The notes beneath the pieces were generated by a model. It searched no databases. It was not told the DNA's origin and saw nothing but the letters and a program-made list of their open reading frames with translations. The position numbers and the translations under genes were made by a program. From JALZKA01 sp033856515 (GTDB lineage: Bacteria; Actinomycetota; Thermoleophilia; Solirubrobacterales; 70-9): a stretch of DNA of 64,000 bases. The stretch is taken from assembly GCA_033856515.1 (NCBI GenBank), contig JAWVEY010000003.1:186001-250000 (forward strand). The letters are read 5' to 3'. Positions 34,286-42,638 of the stretch are shown one piece after another; the stretch's first letter is position 1; each line of letters begins with the position of its first letter.

Positions 34286-35283
34286 TCTCCAATGAGCGCC
34301 TCGCAGAACTCGCGCGCGTCGAAGGGCCGCAGGTCCTCGAGCCCCTCCCCCACGCCGATCATCTTCACCGGCGTGCCCAGCTCGGACGCGATCGCCAGAG
34401 CAATGCCGCCCTTGGCGGTGCCGTCGAGCTTCGTCAGGACGACGCCGGTGACCCCGGCCGCCTCGGCGAAGGCGCGAGCCTGGCGCAATCCGTTCTGACC
34501 GGTGGTTGCGTCGATCACGATCAGGGTCTCATGCGGGGCGCCGGCGAGCCGCTTGGAAGCGACCCGCCTGATCTTGGCGAGCTCCTCCATCAGGTTGCCG
34601 TGGGTGTGGAGCCGCCCCGCCGTGTCGATGATCACGACATCCGCGCCGCGCGCTTCGGCCGCGGCGATCGAGTCGAAGACGACGGCGCCGGGGTCTCCGC
34701 CGGGCTGCCCCTTCACGATCTCGGTGCCTGATCGCTCCGCCCACGTCTCGAGCTGCTCGATTGCGGCCGCGCGATAGGTGTCGGCAGCCCCGACGATCGT
34801 CCGCAGGCCGAGTTCGGACACCATGAGCTGGGCGAGCTTTCCGATCGTGGTCGTCTTGCCCGTCCCGTTGACGCCGACGACCATGATCACGGTCGGAGCT
34901 TGCGTCAGGTCGATTCGCGGGGAACCGTCCGGCTGGGCGACCTCGGCGAGCAGCTCGACCAGACGCGCGCGCGCCGGCTCGCCCTGCGCGACTGCGCCCG
35001 ACGTCACTTCCGTCTCCAAACGCCCGACCACGTCGGCGGTGACGGGCGCTCCCACGTCGGCGAGTATCAGCGCCTCCTCCAACCGCTCGAATGCCTCGGC
35101 GTCGAGCCGCTCGAAAAAGCTGGCCGACACCTCCGCGGTCAATGCCTGTCGTGACCGTGAGAGGTTGTCGCGAAGGCGCGAGAAGAACCGACCCCGTGCG
35201 GGCTCATTCGGCGCATGCTCGGCCGCGGGCGTGGCCTGCCCTGCGTCGGGCAGGATGAACACGTCGCTCCAGCCGGTCGCCAT
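34282..35283 (-). CDS. ftsY: signal recognition particle receptor FtsY
   Basis: A 333-residue SRP GTPase receptor. The N domain covers about residues 45-125. The G domain has GVNGTGKTTTIGKLA, DTYRAAAIEQL, DTAGRLHTHGNLMEEL and TKLDGTAKGG. The N-terminal A region is short (about 40 residues). I chose ATG 35283 just after the smc stop, with AGG three bases before it; the longer frame overlaps smc. It closes the order rnc-smc-ftsY. Confidence 0.95.
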   Translation of the reverse strand: MATGWSDVFILPDAGQATPAAEHAPNEPARGRFFSRLRDNLSRSRQALTAEVSASFFERLDAEAFERLEEALILADVGAPVTADVVGRLETEVTSGAVAQGEPARARLVELLAEVAQPDGSPRIDLTQAPTVIMVVGVNGTGKTTTIGKLAQLMVSELGLRTIVGAADTYRAAAIEQLETWAERSGTEIVKGQPGGDPGAVVFDSIAAAEARGADVVIIDTAGRLHTHGNLMEELAKIRRVASKRLAGAPHETLIVIDATTGQNGLRQARAFAEAAGVTGVVLTKLDGTAKGGIALAIASELGTPVKMIGVGEGLEDLRPFDAREFCEALIGE

Positions 35284-35302
35284 TACCTGGGGCAGGGTAT
35301 TG

Positions 35303-37639
35303 CTAGGCGGCGTCTTCGAGCGTTTGCTCTGAGGTCGCCGGCATTCGGCGGGAGACGACCTTGGTGATGCCGCCACGCGCCATCGAGACGCCGTAGAGGA
35401 CGTCGGCCGCGTCCATGGTGCGCTTCTGGTGGGTCACAACGATGAACTGCGCGCGATCCGAGAAGCGGCGGACGAGCTGCAGGAAGCGGTCGATGTTCGC
35501 GTCGTCGAGCGCGGCCTCGACCTCGTCGAGGATGTAGAAGGGCGACGGACGCGCCATGAACACCGAGAAGACGAACGCGAGTGCCACCAGGGACTTCTCG
35601 CCGCCGGACAGAAGCTGGAGCTTGCGCATGGCCTTCCCCGCCGGCGTCACCTCGATCTCGACGCCATGTCCCTCGAAGTCGCCTTGCGCCTCCTCATCGG
35701 GGTCGTCGTCCGGTGCTTCGCCTTCGGCTGCCGGAGCCTCGCCGCCGCCGATCACCGGCTTCGGCGTGCGCTCCGTGACGAGCCGGAGCCGACCCCGGCC
35801 CCCCGGGAAGAGGTGCTCGATCAATTCTTCGAAGTTCTTGCGCGCCGCCTCGAAGGTCTCCTCGAAGTCAGCCGTGATCTTGCGATCGGTCTCCGCGATC
35901 AGGCCCTGGAGCTCCTTCATCGCCGCCTCGAGGTCCGTGCGCTGCTCCTCGAGCTCTGACACGTAGGTAGTGGCCTCCTCGTACTCGCGCTCCGCGAGCG
36001 GGTTGACCGGGCCCAGCGCCTCGCGGCGGCGAGCGAGGCGCTCGAGCTTCGAATCGATCTCGGCGCGCTCGGTGTCGGCGAGCGCCTTGGCCGACGGAGC
36101 GATCTCGCGGCCGAGCGCCTCGGAGATCCGCTTGAGCTCGCCGGCGGCCTCATCGGAGCGGTCGCGCAGGTGCGCCGCGCGCACCTCAGCCTGCGTCACT
36201 TCCTCCGCGGCAGACCTGAGCCGGGCTTGGATCTCGGCGTCCTGGCGCGAGCACTCGCGGAGGGCGGCGGTCGTCTCGTCGGACTCGGACTGGCTGAGCG
36301 TGCGCGCTTCGAGCGCCGAGGCCCGCTTGCCGGTCGCGTCGCGTGCGGTGGCCGCCGCCTCGCAGAGAGCCTCGACATCCTTCAAGAGATCGCCCTCGAT
36401 CGTGATGCGCCGCTCGATCGAGTCCTGGCGCCGGCGCCCGAGGAGATCCTCGACGCGGCGGGCGGTCCTGGCGGCGAGGTCCAGAGAATCGCGGGCGCGG
36501 CTGACCTCCGTCGCGCGCTCGGCCTCGGCCTCGGCGGCCTGGGCGCGGCCCAGAGCCTCGAAGGCCTCGCGGGTCGCGGTCACGGCGCGCCCGAGCCCCA
36601 CGTCGACGGGGTCTCCGCCCTCGCGCTCGGCCTCGGCGGCGATCTCAGCGGCCAGAGCACCCAGCGCGGAGCGGCGTCGCTCGAGTTCGTGACGAAGGTG
36701 GTCGCGGCGAGCGGCGAGAGCGTCCGCGCGGGCCGAGAGGCGCTCGCCCGCGGCGCGCAGGCTGGTCAGGCGCCCCCATGCCTCGGTGCGCTCGCGGTCG
36801 CGGTCGGCCAGGCGCGCCTCGATCTCAGACCTCTTTGAGGTGACGACCGCCAGATCGGCCTCGACCGCATCGCGCTGCTTTCGCGCCTGGTTCGCACGCT
36901 TCTCGGCGGCTGCCAGTTCGTCAGCCCCGGCGCCGGCTTCAGCGGCCAGGAGCTGCGCTCGAAGCTCGTTCGATTCGCGCTCGAGACGGGTATGGATGTC
37001 GGCTGCCTGAGCCTGCTGCTTGAGCGGCCGCAGGCGGCGGCGAGCTTCGCGCTCGACATCAAGTGCCCTGTCGAGATTGTCCTGGGTGCGCTCGAGGCGA
37101 AGCTGAGCGCGACGCCGGCGTTTGCGGTGCTTCGAGAGCCCGGCAGCCTCCTCGACGAGGATGCGGCGGTGGCGAGGCTTCGAGTTGACGATCTCCTCGA
37201 CCCGGCCCTGGCTGATGACGGAGTGCATCTCGCCGCCGAGGTTCATGTCGGAGAGGACGTCGACGACGTCGGCGAGGCGGCAGCGCGCGCCGTTCAGCCG
37301 GTACTCGCCGTCGCCCGCGCGATCCAGGCGCCGGCGAATCGAGATCTCGGAGAAGCCCAGCGGCTCGTCATCGCCCTCGTCAGTTGCGAGGATGACCTCG
37401 ACCTCGGCGTAGCGACTTGGCCCCACGCCCTCGCCGCCCGTATAGACCATGTCCTGCATCGACTGGCCGCGCACCGACAGCGGGCTCTGCTCGCCAAGCG
37501 CCCACAGGACCGCATCTGTCACGTTCGACTTGCCGCAGCCATTCGGCCCGACGATCACGCTCACGCCCGGAGCGAATTCCAGGTTCGTGCGATCGGGGAA
37601 CGACTTGAACCCCTTGATTGAGATCGATTGCAGATGCAT
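35303..37639 (-). CDS. smc: SMC-type chromosome segregation ATPase, short and apparently hinge-less
   Basis: A 778-residue SMC protein; the usual bacterial length is about 1150-1200. The N head has Walker A GPNGCGKSN (31-39) and SMQDMVYTGG. The C head has the signature LLSGGEKSLVAL (about 675) and Walker B YILDEVEAALDD (about 702-713). Between EEAAGLSKHRKRRRRA (about 170) and GPVNPLAEREYEEA (about 543) only some 370 coiled-coil residues remain, and no hinge domain is recognisable. The C head also holds an acidic insert (about 630-660). The frame is intact and lies between rnc and ftsY, where true smc normally is. Confidence 0.9.
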   Translation of the reverse strand: MHLQSISIKGFKSFPDRTNLEFAPGVSVIVGPNGCGKSNVTDAVLWALGEQSPLSVRGQSMQDMVYTGGEGVGPSRYAEVEVILATDEGDDEPLGFSEISIRRRLDRAGDGEYRLNGARCRLADVVDVLSDMNLGGEMHSVISQGRVEEIVNSKPRHRRILVEEAAGLSKHRKRRRRAQLRLERTQDNLDRALDVEREARRRLRPLKQQAQAADIHTRLERESNELRAQLLAAEAGAGADELAAAEKRANQARKQRDAVEADLAVVTSKRSEIEARLADRDRERTEAWGRLTSLRAAGERLSARADALAARRDHLRHELERRRSALGALAAEIAAEAEREGGDPVDVGLGRAVTATREAFEALGRAQAAEAEAERATEVSRARDSLDLAARTARRVEDLLGRRRQDSIERRITIEGDLLKDVEALCEAAATARDATGKRASALEARTLSQSESDETTAALRECSRQDAEIQARLRSAAEEVTQAEVRAAHLRDRSDEAAGELKRISEALGREIAPSAKALADTERAEIDSKLERLARRREALGPVNPLAEREYEEATTYVSELEEQRTDLEAAMKELQGLIAETDRKITADFEETFEAARKNFEELIEHLFPGGRGRLRLVTERTPKPVIGGGEAPAAEGEAPDDDPDEEAQGDFEGHGVEIEVTPAGKAMRKLQLLSGGEKSLVALAFVFSVFMARPSPFYILDEVEAALDDANIDRFLQLVRRFSDRAQFIVVTHQKRTMDAADVLYGVSMARGGITKVVSRRMPATSEQTLEDAA

Positions 37640-37689
37640 ATGCGGCCGCTAAGAGTGACAAGCGTGCTGCGTGGACCGGACGGAATCAG

Positions 37690-38427
37690 CTACTCGCCCA
37701 GGCGATCCAGCGCTTCGGCGGCAGCAGCCTGCTCAGCCGCCTTCTTCGAGCGCCCCGAGCCAGTGCCGATGACCTCGCCGTCGACGCTCGCGGAAACGTC
37801 GAAACAGCGCTCGTGCGGCGGCCCCTCCTCCTCGGTCACCTCGTAGCGAACGCGGCCACCGTCGCGGGCCAGGCGCTCCTGAAGCGCGGACTTGAAATCG
37901 AGCACGGTCTCGGACGCCAGATCGACCTGTTCGGAGAACGCGGCGATGACCGCTGGCGCCGTTTCGTCGAAGCCGTGATGGCAATAGCAAGCCCCGATCA
38001 CCGATTCACAAACGGACGCCATCGCCCGCTCCGATGCGACCAAGGAAGGGATGTCGATGCCGCCGTCGAGCACCTGGGGCTGGATCTCCGCCATGAGCTC
38101 GGGCAGCCCAAGCTCGACCGCCACGGTCGCGCACGCTCGCCCGGAGACGGCCTGGCCGTGGACCTTGGTCAGGTGCCCGATGTCCGAACGCGGGTGGCGA
38201 ACGAAGAGGTGCTCGGCGATCGCAAGGCCCAGAATGCTGTCGCCCAGGAAAGCCAGCCGCCCGTAGGAATCGGCGCGGTGCTCCACCCACGATGAATGCG
38301 TCAGGGCGGGCTCCCGCGCTTCGGCCGGAAGGTCGTCGATCAGCGACCTCAGGGCAGCTGGACCCGGGGGTCGCTTGTTGCGCCCCTCAATCCCCCCGCG
38401 ACCAGCCGCGCGGATGCCGTCTGCCAT
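37690..38427 (-). CDS. rnc: ribonuclease III family protein with degenerate active site
   Basis: A 245-residue RNase III layout. The nuclease domain is residues about 25-165 and the dsRNA-binding domain about 175-243 (DFKSALQERL, GSGRSKKAAEQAAAAEAL). The signature reads YGRLAFLGD (55-63) instead of NERLEFLGD, so two Glu (38 and 41 in E. coli) are Gly56 and Ala59, while Asp63 remains. The second metal site reads ASVCE, so Asp114 is replaced by Ser138 and Glu141 is kept. Cleavage may be reduced or depend on other residues. ATG overlaps the acpP stop by one base. Confidence 0.88.
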   Translation of the reverse strand: MADGIRAAGRGGIEGRNKRPPGPAALRSLIDDLPAEAREPALTHSSWVEHRADSYGRLAFLGDSILGLAIAEHLFVRHPRSDIGHLTKVHGQAVSGRACATVAVELGLPELMAEIQPQVLDGGIDIPSLVASERAMASVCESVIGACYCHHGFDETAPAVIAAFSEQVDLASETVLDFKSALQERLARDGGRVRYEVTEEEGPPHERCFDVSASVDGEVIGTGSGRSKKAAEQAAAAEALDRLGE

Positions 38428-38684
38428 CAGCCCGAGTCTTCGGCCCTTGCTGCCACGAAGTCAACGGCCTGCCCGACTGTGAGGATCCCCTCGGCCTCCT
38501 GCTCGGACATCTTCACGCCGTAGGTGTCTTCGAGCTCCATGACCAATTCATAAAGGTCGAGCGAGTCGGCTTCCAGGTCGTCGCGGAAGTGGGTCTCGTC
38601 GGTGATCGACCCGGCGTCGACCCCCAGCTCCTCCGCCAGATGTGACCGGACCTTCTCCAGGACGATGTCGCGGTCGACGCTCAT
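38427..38684 (-). CDS. acpP: acyl carrier protein
   Basis: An 85-residue ACP. Ser41 in EADSLDLYELVMELEDTYG is the phosphopantetheine site. I chose ATG 38684, preceded by AGGGATAGGG; the frame extends upstream but would then overlap plsX. It carries growing acyl chains for fatty-acid synthesis, and its place after plsX fits. No fab gene is in the window. Confidence 0.94.
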   Translation of the reverse strand: MSVDRDIVLEKVRSHLAEELGVDAGSITDETHFRDDLEADSLDLYELVMELEDTYGVKMSEQEAEGILTVGQAVDFVAARAEDSG

Positions 38685-38697
38685 TGCCCTATCCCTA

Positions 38698-39705
38698 TCA
38701 CTTGAGCTCTCCCCGGGTTGCACCCGCGGAGGCCAAGAGCTCGGCCGTGCGCTCGGTCGAGCGCTGGGAAACCGCGCGGGCCGCCAGGCGAATCGCGTTG
38801 GCGATCCCCTCCGGCCCTGAGCTCCCGTGCCCTACGACGGCGACACCTCGAACTCCTAGGAGGATCGCGCCCCCGGTCATATCGGGGTCCATCTTCTTGC
38901 GCAAGCCGCCGAGTGCAGGCCGGAGCATCAGGCCGCCGACGGCTGAGATCGGGTTCGAGCGGGCGGCAGAGCCCACGGCCGTCCCAACCGTCTTCGCGGT
39001 CCCCTCGAGGGTCTTCAGCGCGACGTTGCCGGTGAACCCGTCCGTTGCGATCACCTCGGCCGCTCCCGAGAGCAGGTCGCGGCCCTCGATGTTCCCGATG
39101 AAGTTGATCCCCTCGAGACCGGCGAGCTCGGCGTGCGCCTCGACGACATCGGCCGTCCCCTTCTTGGACTCCTCGCCGACCGAGAGCAGGGCGACGCGCG
39201 GGTTCTCAACGCCGAGCACGGCGCGGGAGAAGGCGGCGCCCATGACTGCGGATTGGACGAGGTCCTGCGATCGTGCCTCCGTGTTGGCGCCCGCGTCGAG
39301 GAAAAGCGTCGGGGGTCCGTCGTGAGCCACGACCGGAAGCTGCACCGCCAATGATGGGCGGCGGACGCCACTTAGGCGCCGGAGCGCGAACAGCGCCGCG
39401 GTCATCGTTGCGCCGGTCGGGCCGGCACTGACGACGGCCTGCGAGCGCCCCTCGGCCACATCCGCGGCCGCCATGACAATCGACGCGTCTTCGCGGGACC
39501 TGACGGACGAGACCGGGTCGTCCTCGTTCGTGATCTCGCCTGGCGCCTCGACGATCTCGGCGCCTGCAGCGGCCAGCTGCGAAAGCTCGCCAGGGTCGCC
39601 GAACACGCGCAGCGCGATGCCATCGGCCATGGCGAGACGTGCCCCCTCGGCCAGAACTTCGGGGCCCTTTTCGACGCCGCGGCCGTCTAGGGCGACGGTG
39701 ACCAC
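38698..39705 (-). CDS. plsX: phosphate acyltransferase PlsX
   Basis: A 335-residue PlsX that makes acyl-phosphate from acyl-ACP for phospholipid synthesis. It contains VSAGPTGATMTAALFALRRLSGV, DAGANTEARSQDLVQSAVMG, and EVIATDGFTGNVALKTLEG. The usual N-terminal DAMGGD is here ALDGRGVEKGPEVLAEGA. It begins with GTG 39705, three bases after rpmF stops. The order rpmF-plsX-acpP is widely conserved. Confidence 0.94.
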   Translation of the reverse strand: MVTVALDGRGVEKGPEVLAEGARLAMADGIALRVFGDPGELSQLAAAGAEIVEAPGEITNEDDPVSSVRSREDASIVMAAADVAEGRSQAVVSAGPTGATMTAALFALRRLSGVRRPSLAVQLPVVAHDGPPTLFLDAGANTEARSQDLVQSAVMGAAFSRAVLGVENPRVALLSVGEESKKGTADVVEAHAELAGLEGINFIGNIEGRDLLSGAAEVIATDGFTGNVALKTLEGTAKTVGTAVGSAARSNPISAVGGLMLRPALGGLRKKMDPDMTGGAILLGVRGVAVVGHGSSGPEGIANAIRLAARAVSQRSTERTAELLASAGATRGELK

Positions 39706-39708
39706 GGG

Positions 39709-39918
39709 TTACTCCTGATCGGGGCCGGCGAGCTCTTCTGGAAGGTCCGGGCGAATGACCTCGCGGCCGGCGTACGTGCCGCAGGTCGGGCAGACGCGGT
39801 GCGGTAGGCGCGGGCTGTGGCAGCGCGGACACTGGTTCGTGCGCGGCGTGGCGGCCTTATGGTTCGCGCGCCGCTTGTCGCGCCGGGTGCGGGAAGTTCT
39901 CTTCTTCGGGACGGCCAT
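39709..39918 (-). CDS. rpmF: ribosomal protein L32
   Basis: A 69-residue L32 with the family start MAVPKKRTSRTRRDKRRANH. It is the zinc-binding form: Cys30, Cys33, Cys43 and Cys46. A short acidic tail follows. It is located between DUF177 and plsX, as in most bacteria. Confidence 0.95.
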   Translation of the reverse strand: MAVPKKRTSRTRRDKRRANHKAATPRTNQCPRCHSPRLPHRVCPTCGTYAGREVIRPDLPEELAGPDQE

Positions 39919-39946
39919 GTGAGCCGAGGATGGTAGCTAGGGATAG

Positions 39947-40465
39947 CTAGTCCGTCAGCTCGCGGAGCTTCGCCCAGCGGGGGTCGGGCTCGGAGTCGTG
40001 CACGTGCTCGCCATCGGGAATGTCGTTGAGGGAGATGCCGCACTCGGGGCAGAGCCCCTTGCACTCGGGGCGGCAGAGGAGCGCCACCGGCAGCGCCAGC
40101 GCGATCGCGTCGTGCGCCCAGGCGGCGATGTCGAGCTCGTCGAGATTCACGTATGGGCTTGCGAGCTCCTCGTCTCCCGTCCCCGGCTGATCGACCTCGC
40201 GCGATTCCACCTCGATGTCAAATGTGGCTGGCGTGAGGCAGCGCATGCAGATTCCGTGCAGCGTCGCGGTGAGTTGGAGCCGCATTGCGTGGCCGGACGA
40301 GGTCCGGGAGACGTCCAGGCGTCCGGGCACAGATTGCGAGCCGAAGTCGTACGGCTCGCCGCCCAGGACGAAGGGCTCGGGGACCAAGTCGAGATCAAGG
40401 CGCCGGCCCTCGCCCGGCTTGAGTGCCAGGGTGGCGAGATCGATCGTGTTGAATGGCGCGGGCAC
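39947..40465 (-). CDS. DUF177/YceD family protein
   Basis: A 172-residue protein that in other bacteria is linked to 23S rRNA accumulation; the gene is almost always next to rpmF. It has the family blocks CMRCLTPATFDIEVESRE and the C-terminal LLCRPECKGLCPECGISLN with four Cys, likely a zinc site. GTG 40465 was chosen; an ATG at 40504 would place the start inside the leader element. A 12-codon leader frame ends 14 bases upstream. Confidence 0.88.
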   Translation of the reverse strand: MPAPFNTIDLATLALKPGEGRRLDLDLVPEPFVLGGEPYDFGSQSVPGRLDVSRTSSGHAMRLQLTATLHGICMRCLTPATFDIEVESREVDQPGTGDEELASPYVNLDELDIAAWAHDAIALALPVALLCRPECKGLCPECGISLNDIPDGEHVHDSEPDPRWAKLRELTD

Positions 40466-40479
40466 GAATAGATAGATAC

Positions 40480-40518
40480 CTAACAACACCTGCTGCCTTC
40501 GCATCTAAAGATGCTCAT
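40480..40518 (-). promoter_or_regulatory. conserved leader element, copy 1 (uORF of 12 codons plus hairpin)
   Basis: The minus strand reads ATGAGC-ATC-TTTA-GATGC-GAAGGCAGC, encoding MSIFRCEGSRCC and ending with TAG at 40480-40482. The hairpin GCATC-TTTA-GATGC starts just after the ATG. It shares its layout with copies at 45701-45754 and 53074-53121. It precedes the DUF177-rpmF-plsX-acpP-rnc operon by 14 bases and is only nine bases from the start of the divergent methyltransferase. No convincing -10 box is seen here. Confidence 0.7.
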
Positions 40519-40527
40519 CAAATCACT

Positions 40528-41031
40528 GTGAACCCCCTCCCCAACCGAGATCCGGACAGCTACCTGGAGCACATCCTCGAAGCGGTCCCGCGCTACGAGG
40601 ACCTGCAGGTCGCCGCGCTCGACGCGATCCCGTTCGAGCCCGCCAAGGTCCTGGAGCTCGGGTTCGGCACCGCGGAGACAACGCAGCGCCTGCTCGACCG
40701 CTTCCCCGACGTCAGGATCACCGGCTATGACTCGAGCTCGGAGATGGTCTTCAAGGCAAGGGAGCTTGGCTGGGAGGATCTCAGGCTTGGGCGCATCGAA
40801 GACCCGCTGCCCGACGGCCCGTGGGACCTCGTGATTGCGGTCCTCACAGCTTCAGAGCTGGACCCCGACGGCGTGCACCAGCTCTTCCGGCGCGTTCGCG
40901 ACCACTCGCGAGCGGTAGTAATCGGCGACGTCCTCGAGCCCGAGCAGGCAGCCGAGTGGGCCGAGTGGGCGGGCGGCGAAGTCACATGGGCAGAGGACGG
41001 CCTGGCGGTCGTTCGCGCCGTCTACGAGTAG
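40528..41031 (+). CDS. SAM-dependent methyltransferase, class I
   Basis: A 167-residue Rossmann-fold methyltransferase. Motif I is VLELGFGTAETTQRLL around residue 42-57, followed by ITGYDSSSEMV as the acidic ribose-binding strand. The DLVIAVLTASEL strand is motif IV-like. The substrate is unknown. GTG 40528 was chosen because the frame upstream runs through the divergent leader and DUF177. It is an island on the plus strand among minus-strand housekeeping genes. Confidence 0.78.
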   Translation: MNPLPNRDPDSYLEHILEAVPRYEDLQVAALDAIPFEPAKVLELGFGTAETTQRLLDRFPDVRITGYDSSSEMVFKARELGWEDLRLGRIEDPLPDGPWDLVIAVLTASELDPDGVHQLFRRVRDHSRAVVIGDVLEPEQAAEWAEWAGGEVTWAEDGLAVVRAVYE

Positions 41032-41035
41032 GGGT

Positions 41036-41497
41036 CTACTCGAGGGGCTCGTCGTCGCGGCCGGCGAGCCGGTCGCGACCGCGCTGCACGGCGGCGAGGA
41101 ACTTCTGAAGGTTGACCTCGAGGGTCGAAAGGATCTCGTCGGCGTAGTCCTCGGCGCCGAGGCGAATCTGGCGCTCGGTCTCGCGCGCGTCCTCGATGAT
41201 CTCCTCGGCGGCGCGCTCGGCCTGCTTGTAGACCTCCTCGTCGGAGATCAAGCGAGCCTGCTGGTCACGGGCCTCCTTGACGACGCGCTCGGCTTCGCGC
41301 TTGGCCTCGGCCAGCATCTCCTGGCGCTCCTTGACGATCCAGCGCGCCTGCTTGATCTCCTCGGGGATCGTGGCGCGCATCTGGTCAAGGAGGTCGTAGA
41401 TCTCCTCGCGATCGACACGAACCTGATCCGTGAGCGGCACCGGCCGCGCGTTGTGGATCAGATCGTCGAGCTTGTCTATGAGTACAAGGACGTCCAT
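41036..41497 (-). CDS. sepIVA: DivIVA-like septal protein, SepIVA type
   Basis: A 153-residue, mostly coiled-coil protein: MDVLVLIDKLDDLIHNARPVPLTDQVRVD, then long charged helices (residues about 45-140). This matches the DivIVA-related SepIVA of mycobacteria, which acts in septum and polar envelope assembly, and the neighbours (coaD, rsmD, recG, DUF177, rnc, smc, ftsY) are those of the wider mycobacterial region. It is expected at the inner face of the membrane. Orthology is inferred from the N-terminal block and context. Confidence 0.78.
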   Translation of the reverse strand: MDVLVLIDKLDDLIHNARPVPLTDQVRVDREEIYDLLDQMRATIPEEIKQARWIVKERQEMLAEAKREAERVVKEARDQQARLISDEEVYKQAERAAEEIIEDARETERQIRLGAEDYADEILSTLEVNLQKFLAAVQRGRDRLAGRDDEPLE

Positions 41498-41519
41498 TTG
41501 CAGGGGGAAGCTTACGTGT

Positions 41520-41574
41520 AGGAGCTAGTTGCAGGAGTGACGGGTGCCTTTTCGGCATGCGACTGCAAGCTCCT
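41520..41574 (-). other. long imperfect hairpin between coaD and sepIVA
   Basis: AGGAGCT (41520-41526) pairs with AGCTCCT (41568-41574), TGCAG (41530-41534) with CTGCA (41563-41567), and GTGCC with GGCAT near the tip around TTTTC. A three-base bulge separates the outer stems. It lies in a 113-base gap, after the coaD stop and before the sepIVA start. It has no following T-run on the minus strand, so it may be an attenuator, mRNA end or processing site. Confidence 0.45.
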
Positions 41575-41610
41575 GCCCATCCCGGTTGAAATGCAAACCC
41601 ACACGCTGGG

Positions 41611-42120
41611 TCAGCGCTCGACTCGGTTGACCAGGGCCTCGGCCACCTCGGTAGGCACCAGATCGGAAACGTCGCCGCCGAAGGTCGCCATCTCCTTGAC
41701 GCCGGTCGACGAAAGGAAGCTGAACTCGGACGAGGCGAAGATGTACACGGATTCGATATCCGGAGCCAGCTTGCGATTCAGTTGGTTCATCTCGAACTCG
41801 TACTCGAAATCCGAAATCGCGCGCAAGCCCTTGACGATCGCCGTGCCGTTCTGTTCGCGCACGAAGTCGACGAGGAGGTTCGAGAAGATCTTCACCTCGA
41901 CGTTCTCCACGCCCGCCTCGGCGACTGCGCGTTCGAGGAAGCCCTGGCGTTCCTCGGGCGTGAACAGGCTGGACGACTTGCGGATCGACTGCCCGACGAC
42001 GCCGACGACGACGCGGTCGAAAACCTTCGATACCCGCTTGAGGATGTCGATATGGCCGTTGGTGACCGGGTCGTAACTGCCCGGGCAAACCGCAACCCTC
42101 TCCTTGCCCTCGGAGTTCAA
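41611..42120 (-). CDS. coaD: phosphopantetheine adenylyltransferase
   Basis: A 169-residue PPAT catalysing the fourth step of CoA synthesis. It has CPGSYDPVTNGHIDIL with the nucleotidyl-transfer TNGH at residues 20-23, GVVGQSIRKS, KGLRAISDFEYEFEMNQLNRKL, and the C-terminal FLSSTGVKEMATFGGDV. It starts with TTG 42120, whose TTGA overlaps the rsmD stop. The rsmD-coaD pairing is very common. Confidence 0.95.
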   Translation of the reverse strand: MNSEGKERVAVCPGSYDPVTNGHIDILKRVSKVFDRVVVGVVGQSIRKSSSLFTPEERQGFLERAVAEAGVENVEVKIFSNLLVDFVREQNGTAIVKGLRAISDFEYEFEMNQLNRKLAPDIESVYIFASSEFSFLSSTGVKEMATFGGDVSDLVPTEVAEALVNRVER

Positions 42121-42638
42121 GGGGCGCTCCAGATCCGAAGCGACGCCTCACCGTAGGTTCGGTCCTCTTCGAGTGTCAGGTTGAGCTCCATGGGCGTGCG
42201 TGAAGGGCTTTCCGTGACCAGGCGCCCGCCATCGCGAAGGCGAGCGGGCACGAGCTTTTCAAGGTCTCGGGCCACGCGCGCGGCGAGTGTATATGGCGGA
42301 TCGCAGAGGATCAGGTCGAAGGTGGCCGTTGCCGAGCCCAGATACTCGAACGCGTCACGGCGCATCAGGTCGACTCGCTCCGAGATGTCCAGAGCGTCCA
42401 CGTTGGCCTGCGCGGGCGAAGTGTCGTCGTCAACCAGCACCACGTGACGAGCGCCACGCGAGAGTGCCTCGATGCCGAGTGCGCCTGTTCCGCAGAAGAG
42501 ATCGCAGACCTCAGCGCCAGAGATGTCGCCGAGGATCGAGAAGAGCGCTTCTCGGGCGCGATCCGAAGTTGGCCTCACAGCCGCGCCGCCAGGCGCTTTC
42601 AGACGGCGGCCCCGAAACTCCCCCGCGACGACCCTCAT
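42117..42638 (-). CDS. rsmD: 16S rRNA (guanine966-N2)-methyltransferase
   Basis: A 173-residue RsmD. It begins MRVVAGEFRGRRLKAPGG and has the SAM-binding DLFCGTGALGIEALSRGA (residues 46-63) and catalytic DPPY (about 117). I chose ATG 42638, whose ATGA overlaps the recG stop; the open frame upstream lies within recG. It modifies a base near the P site of the small subunit. Confidence 0.95.
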   Translation of the reverse strand: MRVVAGEFRGRRLKAPGGAAVRPTSDRAREALFSILGDISGAEVCDLFCGTGALGIEALSRGARHVVLVDDDTSPAQANVDALDISERVDLMRRDAFEYLGSATATFDLILCDPPYTLAARVARDLEKLVPARLRDGGRLVTESPSRTPMELNLTLEEDRTYGEASLRIWSAP

